A stretch of 64,000 nt of DNA. Source: Physcomitrium patens (lineage: Eukaryota; Streptophyta; Bryopsida; Funariales; Funariaceae). Positions 1 to 12,735 of this stretch are shown here, in pieces; position 1 is the stretch's first letter; each line of letters begins with the position of its first letter. A program made the translations under genes and the position numbers. The DNA is taken from the NCBI RefSeq assembly GCF_000002425.4, contig NC_037256.1, forward strand, positions 13,338,233 through 13,402,232, read 5' to 3'. Under the pieces are notes generated by a model. That model did not search any database and was not told the DNA's origin. It saw nothing but the letters and a program-made list of their open reading frames with translations.

Positions 1-962
1 CAAATGCTTGATCTATAAATAATATAATCTTGAAATAAAATATTTTTACTTAATTTTTTAATTATTACTTATTATCTTTAAACGTTCATAACTTAATCAT
101 TGAAAGTTAGATTTATATATTTTTTAAGTCATTAAAAAGATAATAAAATTTTCTTTTAAAAAATATATTTTTTTAAACAATATAATTTATTTTTAAAAAA
201 ATATAAATTTTATTTTTCACTTTTTATTTTTTATTAAATAAAAACCTAGCAAATAGTTTGTAACTTAGTTTTGAAGTGTGTAATTACTTGAATAAAATTC
301 TTTTATTAGTTTTATGATTTTTATTCTTTTTTTCTTGTTATTTTCTTATCTCACTCTATTAACTCATCTTTACATGATGTGATATTCTTTTAGTACATGC
401 AAATAGCATTGTCGCTAGATTAGCTAGCAAAGATTGTTATACTCTATGTACTTTTGTAAAAAACTCCTATTTGTTTTAACTTGCTCGGAGTAAAGATGGG
501 TCTAACTTTGTAGGTTTAAAGAATTGAAGCATGAGTGTAAATAATCAAGAATAGAATTTTGAAGGCCAAACTAATATGTAATTTGAAATGACAATCACGT
601 CCTTGTGCATTTGTCAGTAAAGATTATTATCTTAGCATAACTTGCATCCTTTGAAAAGATTATTTTCCTTCAAAAAGTTGTACATACATCTTTTGGAAAG
701 TTATTGCAAAGTAAAGCAACTATATAGTTGATTCATTTTGCTTTATAGTATATAATATGTATTTTTTTGGATTCTATGTTTTTGACTCCTACTTCCAAAA
801 ATTTATATAAGTTTAGCATGTTTTTACTTTGTTGTTTTTGTGTATATTATAATGAAAGTTGCTGCCAAATATTTATGTTACAGGTGAATGAATCACATTT
901 GTTAATCTTACTTGCCTTGTTTGAGGTAACAAAAAATAGTCTTAAACAATGGTGAGTAAATC

Positions 963-1008
<46 letters not shown>

Positions 1009-2829
1009 TATGTAATAAAAAAATAATAAATTATTTATATTAATATTGACATGAAATAACAAATATGAGTTAGGAATAGACGATCAACCACTCAACTAAA
1101 GACTGCAAATGATTCTTGAAGTTGAAAATACATGACTTATTCAAGTCACTTATAGTGGCAATTATTCTGCCACCATATCTATTGTGTCTTCTATATCATT
1201 GTTATAGTATTTTGGATGTTGAAACTTATGTATGGTTGGATGAATTGAGTGCATGCTTTATTTATTCTTAAAATTTTATATTTATATTTGATCATCCAAT
1301 TGCATATATAGTATTTGTGTTTATTATTGTTTTCAAATTATTGAATTAGAAGATGTTATAATGATTATTATGGTCTAGTGTCTTTTTATTACCTCATTTT
1401 TTTAATCAAGAATTGGCAAAAGACAGAGACGTATTGACTTGAAACCACAATTGATCACAAATAATTAAAACATGATAATTTAATAACTGTTAAAGTACTA
1501 AAAATTGTAAAAGCTCTTGAACAATAGTGAGTAGTTTTGATATGATATGGAAGAACTAGGAAAACTACCATTACTAGTACTTAATGATTTTCCTTTGAGT
1601 TTTTGTAAGAGCATAGAGCTTTTAAACATATTTAAATGCTTGTCTCTTTTTACTTAATTTCTTTACCCACTTTACATTTTTAATTGAAAGAACTAAAGAA
1701 CATTTCTTTAATTGTAGAAAATAAATATTTTATATGACACAAATGTATTATCTATAGGTATAAAAGATCAACAATAGTATTTACCAAATTATGAACATAA
1801 CAAAAAAAATTCTACAAGCAATAAACATACATGTTATATTTACAATTTAGCTTATAATAAACTTCATGTCAGTTCCATTATAATTTAGTCGCCTTGCCAA
1901 ATGTTATTTATTAATTATTTCAAATTATTTTGGTTTCTTTCTATTGTAGATTTAAAAAAGTTGTACACACAAAAAAAGAATCAAGATTACCAACTTAGTA
2001 TTTTTGGGCGTATGAATACAAAAATTACTACTTATCTTAGTCAAGTTGGATGCAGAGCCTAATGAATTATTAAAATCATCATGCTTTGTAATTATAATTG
2101 TTGCATGAGTGCATTACGGCATGTCTCTAACTCTAGACATTTGATATTATAGTAATCAAAGTAAAGGAATAAATTATGCTTGTTAAGAAAACTAGCAACT
2201 TGAATAGGTGACCATCAAACTCTAATGACCTTGTATGATCTTGTTGAATTATAATTTATTTATTTTTCATGTAAAAAATTATAAATATATTCTTTTTTAA
2301 TTTTCTTAATCTTTTTTAATGTTTACTTGAAAAGAATCTTGTTTCTTAGGCATTTCTAGTTGAATTTATATATTATGATTAACTCATGGTGTATGAAGCA
2401 TTATGATATTATTCCCTGTATTAAAGTACTTTTGGAGTACATTTGATATATAAGAAAATATTGTAGTTTTAATTTTCTATAATGAATGAGAATTTAACTA
2501 TCTTCTAATCTAATACTTAATAATAACACTACTTTGTAGCAAATTTTTCTTATGAAGTTTTTAAAAAACATATATCAATATTATTATATAACCTTATTTA
2601 TAACATTGAAGAATAGATTATGGATATTTATCATTGTCATATCATAGCTAAGCTTTTGGATACATTTCTAATGTATATATTAATACTTTTGTGCTTTCTA
2701 TTTGGTTCTTAGATACAAAAACCTTCATGGTTTAAAAAATATATATAATAGTCATATTCAAGATATTGGTAATATTGCTGTAATATAAGATATTGTTGGA
2801 GATATTTGGAGACAATGTAAAGTATATGT
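1..2829. other. AT-rich intergenic DNA, no gene seen
   Basis: Long A/T-rich stretch. The short open frames here are lysine-, isoleucine- and phenylalanine-rich and match no family I recognise. I see no RNA gene or promoter. The only distinct object is the poly-A tract at 970–1003. Confidence 0.7.
970..1003. repeat. poly-A tract (34 A)
   Basis: Uninterrupted run of A. No retroposed gene body is recognisable upstream, so I treat it as a simple repeat. Confidence 0.9.
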
Positions 2830-4301
2830 AAAATAAATAAAATTTGTTTTGAAGGCGAAAGATATTCTTAACAAAAATCAATGTATTAAGCATTCTAAAA
2901 GTCTTGATCATGGTATGGAAATATTTCAAGAATTAATATAATATAGAAGTGATGATTTCGAATGTGGATTTATAATTAGTGAATTCATTCTTATAATAAG
3001 TAATATTTATTTACTAGTAAATTATTGTGGTAAAAAATATTGGTGTAAATCAACTATATTTCAATTAAACATCAAAGAGAATTTTAAAAAATTACTTGGA
3101 GATTTGAAGTCTTATTATAATATTGGAATTATTATGCTTTTGAATCATTTATCAAAAAGAACTCAAAGTGCTTCATCAATTATGTTTGATATTATAAATT
3201 TAAATGAAGTTGAAGTCAATAAAAAAAATTATATGAAAGATTAAAAAAATACAAAGGAGGATTTTCAAAATGATAAATTAATAGAGCATTTTTTAAAAGA
3301 TTGGAGGACTCACATTACATAGAAGGTAGAGAATTAGATGTAATGCAAGTTTCATTTGACAAGATAATTCTAAAAATTATGGAATATATAAATTAAAGAG
3401 TTCATGGAGAAGATTACAAAATTAGGTGGTTAGGACTTTGAAGTGCAACAAAAGACATTGATGTTATATTTAATGTATATTTTGACAAAGAAGTGAACAC
3501 TTTAGGAAGATTGAGCCATCCCAACTTCATAAAATATTTTTGTGCTTTAAAAGATGTTTTCAAAAGTGTTAAAATAAAGAAAAATAGAAAGTTATATTTA
3601 GTCATGAAATTAATGAAAATAAGCTTGAGTAATATGTTGGAGGAAAAAAATCAATATATTGTATATTTGTCATTGATGTTATGCATCAAATTGAATAAGA
3701 TTATTAAATATGCTTTTGTTAAACTGATTGAATTTGGAATGTTAAAGATTGATGTTGGAAAAGAACCAGAAGCTTTAAAAAATGATCTTATATATATATA
3801 TATATAAATATATATATGGAACTATAGCATACATAGCTCATGAGTCTGTCAAAAAATTAAATCAAGTAATAAAATTGTGTCCTTTTGAAGACAATATGTA
3901 ATCCTTTGCAATGATATGTTCAAAGATTCTTTTAAGAAAAGATCTATTTCATAACATAAATAATAAAAAAGTGAGATTTTAAAACTAGTAGAAAAAGATA
4001 AAAGACCAAAATTTCCTTCAAATTTTAAAGAATCAACTTAATTGTTAAAAGAATGTTAGAATTTAGATCCTTAACAATGACCAACATTTACAAATATTTG
4101 TAAAAGACTCACCATGATTAAGAAGAAGGTTTTGGAAGAAGTTTATATTGCAAGAAGACCACTTTTTGGTGCATCTAAGAATAGTGTCAATTAAAAAATA
4201 CAACCACAACAAAAACATAATAATGTGTCACTAATATTATTTTAACTAATGAATTTGTTGATTAAAAACATACAAAATTTTATTCATTTTTTTCTTTTAT
4301 A

Positions 4302-4342
<41 letters not shown>

Positions 4343-4960
4343 TTATTAAGATTTTATAATAACACCTTTTAATTCTTTTATTTACATATTGTATTTTGTC
4401 CATGCAAGTTGATTTGGATTTCAATAAGTTGTTGGGAAGAAAATAATGTAGGTTGGAAATTTCTCAACTATGCATGAAAAAAGTTAAAGCATTATATCTA
4501 TTTGGTATGGGAGGAATTTACAAGATTATAATTGCATATGTATAATACTTCATGCTTTGTTGAGAATATTCAATATAATGGCAATTGTTGTGCAACTTCT
4601 TGGAATATTTTAGAACAATTCAAAGTGAAAGACAAACCAAAGGATTTAAAAGAAGTACAAGAATTGTTGAAATCCTTTATTATACAAAAAAAAAATTTAC
4701 TTTGGTATTAGATGATATAAAATATGAAAGTCAAATTGAAGATATTGTGTTGTTAGATATCCTATGTGGTAACAATGGTAGCACATTAATCGTTACAATA
4801 CAAGATTGGAAAGCAATGAAAGATTATTATACAAAGGTTCATGTAATAGATATTAAAGGATTTAACTAAGATGCAAGTTTTGTTTCATGGTCTCTCAACT
4901 CTTGTTCTAACATAGATTTGAACATAAAAAACCTTTAAAATAACTTATGAAATTGAAATT
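2830..4960 (+). pseudogene. kinase–NB-ARC (PK-NBS-type) disease-resistance gene relic
   Basis: Seen: conceptual translation gives, in order, an N-terminal helical region (about 2860–3410; fragments such as CKSTIFQLNIKENFKKLL and LLNHLSKRTQSASSIMFDI), a protein kinase and an NB-ARC domain. Kinase: glycine-loop relic RWLGL*SATKD at 3424–3456 with TGA at 3439, GRLSHPNFIKYF at about 3505, a DFG-like IEFGM at about 3730, an activation-segment relic GTIAYIAHE at about 3820, and a C-lobe end RPLFGASK near 4155–4180. NB-ARC: P-loop relic GMGGIYKIIIA at 4504–4536 (family form GMGGIGKTT), kinase-2 LVLDD at about 4711, and RNBS-B-like GSTLIVTIQD at about 4780. No HRD catalytic loop is found between the kinase lobes. 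Stops and frame changes occur throughout, and a (TA)n tract separates kinase from NB-ARC. No LRR is recognisable downstream. Known: kinase–NBS–LRR fusions are described from mosses. Family call fairly sure; exact ends are not. Confidence 0.75.
4299..4337. repeat. (AT)n microsatellite
   Basis: Nearly pure AT dinucleotide tract, broken once by ATGT, lying between the kinase and NB-ARC parts of the pseudogene. Confidence 0.9.
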
Positions 4961-5849
4961 ATTTGCAACTTGAGAATAAAGATTTTTTCAAGAACTTACT
5001 ATTAAGATTAATTAACCAGAAATAAATATTTTCTACTTGCTGCAAAAAATCCGGTAACACCTACACTATAGCAAATTCTTGGGGATATCCCAGACTCTTT
5101 TTCGTTCATTTGTTTCTATGAACATAATTAACAAAGTCACTTGCATTGAGTGCATATTTTCACCAAAAGTTGATCCAATTTGCAATAAAGTCTATTTGCA
5201 AATTTTATGTTCAAAACAAATATAGCCACTTGAATCAGGTCAACCCATTTTCATTGTCGTTAGTCTACATCACCATTGATCTTCTCATGCATTTGGACCA
5301 TATTGACTTAGTTCAAGGCAGAAAAACTGGATCATACATAGAGCATAAGAACAAGTGAGAACTGCTGTCAACATTAAGAGGATTGAATTATGCAGATGTA
5401 AGCACAAGAATAAGAAAGTTTTCACACACCCCAGGCCAGGAAGGTGCCAAGATAGCATCATCAAGTTGGGGATGCAGCACTTCTCAGAATGGTGACTTCT
5501 AAGAACGATGACTTCTAAGATTTTTGTTCAAGATAAATCCCTGACAACCTAATCCTTTGACAGACATCTGATTGGTATGCCATTATGGTACAATCTGAAG
5601 TGTCTAAAGAGTGGGCTACAAGTGTTTAGGGTGCCAAGACATACATCTCCCTAAGCCACAGCTAGTAGGGAATAAATAAGTGAATCACAAAAAACTGAGA
5701 CGTAGTAAACTGAATTCTTAAGGTACAAGCTTGAACCCGCAAACACCGTGTTACCCAATGCGTGCTGATGTACTTTGGCCTTTATGGTACAATGTTAACA
5801 CCTGCTGCCGGCGGTACTGAGCAAGAATTACGACCTGATCGTAAGTGGC
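4961..5849. other. spacer and probable 3' untranslated region of the receptor kinase
   Basis: Base composition rises from AT-rich to mixed towards the stop codon of the minus-strand receptor kinase at 5850. No protein family is recognisable in the short open frames. The right part is probably the 3' UTR of that gene; I could not pin a polyadenylation signal. Confidence 0.5.
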
Positions 5850-8800
5850 CTAGCGGCCTCGGGCTTCCTCGTCAGAATGAGGTGATCTGTAGAAGTTGCT
5901 GAGTTCGCTGGGACACGGGGAGAGGGTATCAGCCTCCAACAATTGAACCACTCGATCCATTGTAGGGCGCTCTTCCGGCAAAGCATTAATACACATCACA
6001 GCAATCTGCAGAACAGACTCCAGCTGATCCTTTGGAGCTCCATCTATGATCCTCGGGTCAAAAATCTCAAACTGCATATTCTCCTTGATGCAGAGCGTAA
6101 CCTGGAAATGCAGAGAAGACCGATGGTTAAGACTTGTTTATCGAGTCCTGATCCCATGTTATACCAAATACTTCAGTTACATGAGATCAGAGTAAAATAC
6201 TCCGTGCACCAATTATTCAACAGCTTCAATGCTCTGCCTGAAAACTAAGCAGCAAAGCTGACTAAATCCAACTTTCACTTGATTGATATCTATATCGAGA
6301 CGCGTTTGGCAACGATGAGGATTTCTTAGAACACAATCGACGTGTAACAAAGTCATGCACCGAACTCTTACCCAACCAACTAGGTTCAAGCCTTCCGCAA
6401 TGAGAGAAGGATCACTGGGGCGTCGGCCACTTAAAAGCTCCAACAATACGACACCATAGCTGTACACGTCCCCTTTCTCAGTGGCGCGCCCAGTATGCAT
6501 ATATTCTGCATGACAGACAACCTAGTATAAGATTACAGTCACTCGGGTTCCTAAACAATAACAGACATCGAATACTTCTTGCTTACAAACTCCCATTTAC
6601 TGACCGTGAGCTAACAAGAACAAGCAGAATCACGACCATGACCATCAGCAAGCAATCGAACTCTTCTGGGCGTTCAGATTGTCGACCAGAACGTAAGTTG
6701 TATTCTCAACATTGTTAGTATTAGGAAAATACCTGGTGCAAGGTAGCCAAAGGTACCAGCAACAATAGTAGTCACATGAGAGGCTTTGTCTTCCAACAGC
6801 TTGGCCAAGCCAAAGTCAGACACATGAGGATCTAAATTTTCATCCAATAGAATATTGCTTGATTTGATGTCGCGGTGGATTATGCGAGGGCTGCAGTCAT
6901 GATGCAAGTAAGCAAGCCCTCGGGCAGCCCCAATGGCGATCTTCAAACGCGCTGCCCAGTTTAGCAACACCTCTTGCGGCTCTCTATCTGCCGAATACGA
7001 ATCAGCAAGCTGTGGGTTAGTCACCAAAAATGGACTGACGTGAAGTTCACTATTTTCAATCGGTCAGCTTAAACGCAAGAAAGTGCAACAGATTCTTGTT
7101 CATGTGAAAATGTGTGGCAATGTAGTCATTATAGCTAATCGAGATAACTACTTAATACTAATTTATTTAAAAATCAAGTAGCTAATTTCAATTCAAAAGC
7201 ATATATGACGCTCTTCCCAATCCAAGTTCTTGAAGCCTCTTAACATTGCAGAACTGAAAATTAAAGCGAACTCAGAAGTCGGACACAGACCGTGAAGAAA
7301 CTCTTCCAGGTTTCCGCAGGGCAAGTAGTCGTATATCAGAAGCTTGGCAGTTGGAGAGTTGCAGTAGCCACGTAGGTTGACGAGATTTCGGTGCTTAAAA
7401 CTACCCAAAATTTCCAGCTCCCTTTCGAAGACGCGATCAGACGATAATCCAAATACTCCAATCCGTTTTACTGCGTAAATTTTGCCATCATCCATAACCA
7501 AGCGATACACCGTGCCAAACCCACCAGAGCCTATCATGTCCCTTTCATCAAGCAGGTCCATTTTCTTTATGATATTCAAAGTCGTGTAGGGCAGATCGCC
7601 ATGGAAATTTACCACCTTAGCTCCATGGTATGCTGCATGATGAGACCAACATGTTATTTTTAAAAATTTGGAATATGGAGATACAAAGAATGACGAAACA
7701 AACTCGACTCAAGGACAACTACTCGGTAATCCCTCTAAATGTTTCTTAAAATGCACCATTGTCAGTATCAACAAGGGTTCAAACTTCCAGCTTCAGATAT
7801 TTAACATCACATACATTGAGATAAATTCTACAGAATGTTACAGCACGGCATTAGATCGCACCTTCTACACCTTTGACTTTTCCCAGAACTTGCTTCTGTT
7901 TTCCATATTTATTATGTAAGAACCAACCCCAGAAGCACATTAGAGCAATTAATAAGGCAATGCATACAGTACTCATTGCACTTATCAAAAGTGCATTGGA
8001 GTACCCGTGCTTCTGAGATGTTATAGTAGGCTCTACAGTAGATCCCCCTGCAGCTGCACAAATCACGTGTTATTATGAAAGAAGTTGAATCTGTGCACGT
8101 AATTAATGCAGGTAACTAATTCAATTCCTAAAAAAATTAATCTGTCTCTCGATTGTGTTATGAAAACATTTAGACATTCAGACTTCTCTGTACCTCTTTC
8201 CATATACTGAGGTTGCCTTAGATCAATCCAACAACTCCTTATCAATCATACCTCATGTATTTAGATGTAATGTATATAGCATTTTTCAGCTTCACACCCG
8301 TCATAACACATAAAGTATAAGCAGTACTATTCAGTAGAACCTGAGGCTATAGCAGGAGACGGAGCAGGACTGTTTCCATCTCCAAAAGGTAGAGGCTCAG
8401 AGTACGGTGGTGCGCTTGCTGGAGTTGGTTTCCATGGTGCGGGGGCGGGTGCTGGAGAGATACCCTGACAAATTATCTTCACTTGTGAACCGCAAAGGCC
8501 TGGGTTCTCTAGGAACCTGCAAGACACATTGACTCGTTCAATTTCACTGCATGCACAACAAAATTTTAAAAAATTAGCACATCCTCCAAAATAACTTCTG
8601 AAAGGATAGGCACTCACGACTGGGAAGTGAAGTTTTTTAAGACCCCATTTGTTGGAATATCGCCCGAGAGAAAATTAGAGGAAACGTTTCTGCACAGAAA
8701 ATCCAGAGCCGTTAACATTTTAAAATACCTGACTACAGAGCAGAGAAGTAAATTGACCTCAGTATACTGATGTTCCACACCTCAACGATCCCACACCTTT

Positions 8801-10334
8801 CGACACGACATCAATATGAAAGAGAATGAGGTTCCAAAGACATTGCATGTACAGAGAAGACTTGAAGACTTACAAAAAGGTGAGCCTGAATAGCGATCCA
8901 ATAGAACTAGGAATGCTACCCGTTAGTCCATTACTTGACAAGTCCCTGCAAAATATTCCCAATTTTATTCCTTTGACCTCAAAATTTTCGCTGCCTTGTA
9001 AACAAATCCTTAGCAATACAGATGCAATGAAGAGCAGGCACCGAAGGTTTGTGTGGCGGACTGAACGAGGATACTTACAACACTGCAAGGAGCCTGAGAT
9101 TCCCTAGCTCTGTTGGTATACTCCCAGTGAGAAAATTCCCCCGCAGATACCTGCAGATGTGTAAAAGCTACTAATGTCAACAAGAAGAAAAATGCAATAG
9201 TCTAACCTCATCTTTTCTCCAATGATTTGTGAACTTACAATTGTCGTAATGATGTGCAGTTGCCAAGCTCTTTTGGAATGGGTCCGTAAAGTTTATTTGA
9301 ATGTAGGCTCCTGCAGCACACAGATTGAAGGAAATTGTGGTTAAGACATGGGCAAAATGAAAGCCTTTAACTCAACTTCAGCCACCTGACAAAGGGTTCA
9401 ACAGAGGCAAAAATAACCGCTACATGTATGAACTTTCTTGACACCAGTCGCAAAATATAGTATGACTTACGAGATTTACATTGAAACTCTAGACTCTACA
9501 AAGAATTCGTGAACCATCCTAGGAGAAAAAGACGGGTTCTGAATAGAGGTCATACAGTCTACTGAGTTGGTCGAGCTTGCCGATTTCCGGTGATATAGGT
9601 CCTCGCAACTGTTTGAACGGGAGTACCCTGTCAAATGAGATGATGATAAGTTCAGCAAGAATCCACAAACTTATTTTTCAAAAAAATAACTTTCAGTAAT
9701 TGATACGTTCCCACATTCCGCACAGCGACTGTGCGTTACTAGCAAGCTTACTGCTTTTTCTAATTATTAGTACTTAACAAACGTGTCAGTTACAGAGACA
9801 TGAGGTTGTGACAGGTTTGCTACTTACAACATCTGCACGCGGCTAGTATTTAGCAGGCACCTTACTCCGACCCATCTGCAAGGATCCGCATCCGATTCGT
9901 TCCAGTTGGCAAGGCGATTATCGGGATCGATTAGAAGTTCTTTGAGCGACATCAAAGCCAAGCCTGGACACACGTGTAACCATAATCAGTATTCCTTAGC
10001 ACGCATACTCCAAATGTCATCAACATTGTTATAAATCAAGTGCAACTCACTTCCCTGTCACCAAGGAGTATCCTACTATTGTGATGCAATTATGAGAGCT
10101 GGAAAACATGTAAAAAAATCCTCACTGATGTGTCAAACCACCCTTCTTCACTGAATGGTTTTCTATTCAAGACGAACGAAAATACAAAAAACCACGTTTC
10201 CCCGGACATTCGTATTTGGAAAATTAAAAAATTTGTGGATCCAGCTCACCATCAGGTGTCAATGCTAAGGTTGAGGATGCCAGATTCAAGATAAACACAA
10301 ACAGGAAAAGTCTATGAGAAAACACGTTTCTCAT
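5850..10334 (-). CDS. FEI-type LRR receptor-like serine/threonine kinase (13 exons)
   Basis: Predicted plasma-membrane receptor kinase. Exons in transcript order: 10250–10334, 9828–9963, 9556–9627, 9239–9310, 9079–9150, 8874–8945, 8618–8689, 8341–8516, 7862–8047, 7291–7632, 6733–6987, 6372–6505, 5850–6101. All introns are GT-AG with matching phases, giving 641 aa. Signal peptide about residues 1–24, then an LRR N-cap with CRWVGVRC. Five 24-residue LRRs follow, one per 72-bp exon (about 74–193), then a Pro/Ala-rich stalk (about 208–250) and a membrane segment at about 271–296. The kinase has IGSGGFG, catalytic Lys in YAVKRI (about 370), HRD (about 466–468), DFG (486–488) and APE split across an intron (512–514), so it is an intact RD kinase. 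Closest known group: Arabidopsis FEI1/FEI2 (cell-wall signalling), by motif recall only. The start at 10334 opens the signal peptide; an in-frame ATG lies at 10418. The exon 9 donor could instead be 7871 (638 aa). Confidence 0.9.
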
Positions 10335-12705
10335 TACAATTGCACTCTGTGGAATCTGGTGTAAGCTCTTCGCCTTCCCTCCCTCTCCAAAACTTAGGAT
10401 TATACTTGATTTCAACATTGCATGATGAAGCCTGCCACACAGAAAACAATCACACACGAGGAACATTTTAACTAGAGAAAAGATATTATTTGGATAGCGG
10501 GTCCGATCCTTAAAACATCTCCACAATAGCAGACAATAGATAGAAGCAATCCATAGAGACAGAGCTGAACAGAAGAATAAATGAAGCTTCACCAGAACAC
10601 AGATGGTAGTTCTGATTCATCTCACGTTTCAATGGGCAGCTTTTCGGTGAAATTGCAATGGGTTGTCCTCTAGTGAAGCAGGCATCAGTTCCACAATCTT
10701 CCTTCCTTACAGAGGAGTATTTCGATCCCGATTCGACGTCCTGCCTTTAAGGTGATCGCCGCGTACGAGACAGAAGCGGTTGCATTCGCCAGTGACCAGA
10801 GGGATCTTCCAATAATTTCCGTAGTCTTTCTCCGCCTGAGAAGGAATTAAAAAAATAGATCACGAATTGATTGTCCTTACTTCCACACCTGCTACCTGGA
10901 TGAAATGCAGAGTGTAAAATCGAATTGGTGACTGCTTTGACTCTCTTCGTAGTCTCTGCTTAACACTCTGCGGTAATGATATCCGTAGTAGAGGTATAAC
11001 ACTTTGCTACTCTATAATCTGTCTAACGGTGAACAGAGCTTGCAAGAAACTAGGTAGGAGCAGCAATTCTTTGGTGTGAGCAGGTACTCTCCGAAAAGAT
11101 AAAAATGGAATGCTAGGACAGCTTCTTTCAGATGTTGATTGAATTCGATATGATCAACTTATTGTGATGATAAAATAGCAATAGACGCCTACGACTGCCC
11201 CCGAGCAGCAGCAGCAAACTCCCTCTCAGATGCTATTGATGCAGCCCTGGAAAGTCTTGTCCCCATCCGTGATCACGAGTGTCAAGATTAAATGGCTCTA
11301 AATGTTTTGGACATATGTCGTTAACCATTGATAGTGACATTGGAACGGAGAAGGACGACAAACCCTGCTACGACACTAAGAGCGTCAACGTCTTCTCTGT
11401 TGTGTTAAATGCTGAGGTACAATGCTTTCTTGCAAGAGGCATCACAGACTAATCTTGCTAAGCTCAAAAATCCCTCCGGCTGAAGGAATGAATGACAATC
11501 AAGAGAAAAAGTTCGGAGAGAAAGACGATACTACAAGGTCGCTATTATCGCCGTGAATCTACCTTCTTCGCGAACGTATCCAGTAAACAAAAAATCTTGT
11601 GACCAACCGCGCGTAGCTACTGAAATCGCAAAATCCAAAAACCTCATACAACAAAAGAGCCTGACAACCTCGACCACGCAGTAACGGAAAACACTACTAC
11701 GTATTACATGTACTTCCCACCAACACTTCTCCGCAGTCGGAACGAGCTTGCGATACAATGGCAGGCCACTGCAGCTGAAGGGCAATTCGGATATGTGCTA
11801 CATGAGAACTACGAATCAAACAAAAAGGATGAAGGAAATATAAAATAAGAACGAACCCGTCGCATTCATCGCCACTCCAAGTCAAGGCAACTACAACCTC
11901 TGTCACAGTGTGTGAGCACCTCCCACATGCACACAGAATACCCGGCCTACACTGCGCGGCTTTTTATCACCTCCAACTCTCTCCATCTCTCTCTCGCTCC
12001 CTCCCACTCCAATCCCTCTCCCTTTCCAGTCTCTCTGCTCGATAACGCTTGAGCTGCTTACATTCTAACGCCATCATGACCGCATCGGAAAGAGAATCCA
12101 AACGATCCCGACAAAGGCAGGTAGCACACACCACATCACCGTAGGCAGGACAATCCACGGAGTATGAGCAAAGAGAAAAGAGAGAGATAGAAAGAGAAAT
12201 CGAAATCGAGAGAGAGAGAGATTAGTTGCAGCAGTCGGAGGCACACATGGTAATGGCCGCGGGCACTTGCTCTCCGAGTGTAGCAGCATTAGCGCCACGG
12301 TATGGATTACGTTGAGCGCGATGATCGCCTGACCCCGCACCTGACACAAAAACCTGCAGAAACACAGTTGCAGCACACCAATGTGCTCAGCTGCTGCTAC
12401 TCCTGCTGTCCAATCTTGCTTGATTCCACAACGAAGCTCGCAGGGCTGCGCTAAGTTACTCCTCCTGCTTCTTCTTCAGCTTCTTCTGCTCCTACTGCGG
12501 CTGATGTTTGCTTTGCTGCCTGGCGATCGATGAGCGGCAAGCTGCCGGAGGCTGCCGTATTCTGTGGAGGTACACGGTGATGCAATTGTCTGCGACCGAG
12601 GGACGGAGAGTGGACGTGCGAGAAGAAGGAGGACGAGGATGGACGGAGAAGCTTCAACGGACGATGGACCCCAGTCTCCTCCTCCGTCTTCTCCCCTCGT
12701 TTCAT
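10335..12705 (-). other. probable long 5' leader (with introns) of the receptor kinase gene
   Basis: A region of higher G+C than the background, on the 5' side of the kinase start and ending at a minus-strand TATA box. It has many short pyrimidine or (GA/CT) runs (for example 12170–12225) and short upstream frames, but no conserved protein. A good minus-strand acceptor (GTGTGGCAG) lies at about 10432–10440, just upstream of the coding start, suggesting an intron in the leader. Transcript extent is inferred. Confidence 0.5.
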
Positions 12706-12716
12706 TGAACGGAAAT

Positions 12717-12735
12717 AAAAATATTTATAAATAGA
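12717..12735 (-). promoter_or_regulatory. TATA box of the leftward receptor kinase transcript
   Basis: On the minus strand the sequence reads CTATTTATAAATATTTTT. It sits at the abrupt AT/GC border, and a start about 30 bases on falls near 12690–12700, opening the leader region. Position and strand fit the gene; there is no transcript evidence. Confidence 0.5.

Noticed and set aside
970-1003. Poly-A tail of a retroposed gene
   Set aside because: No gene-like sequence precedes it and no flanking duplication was seen.
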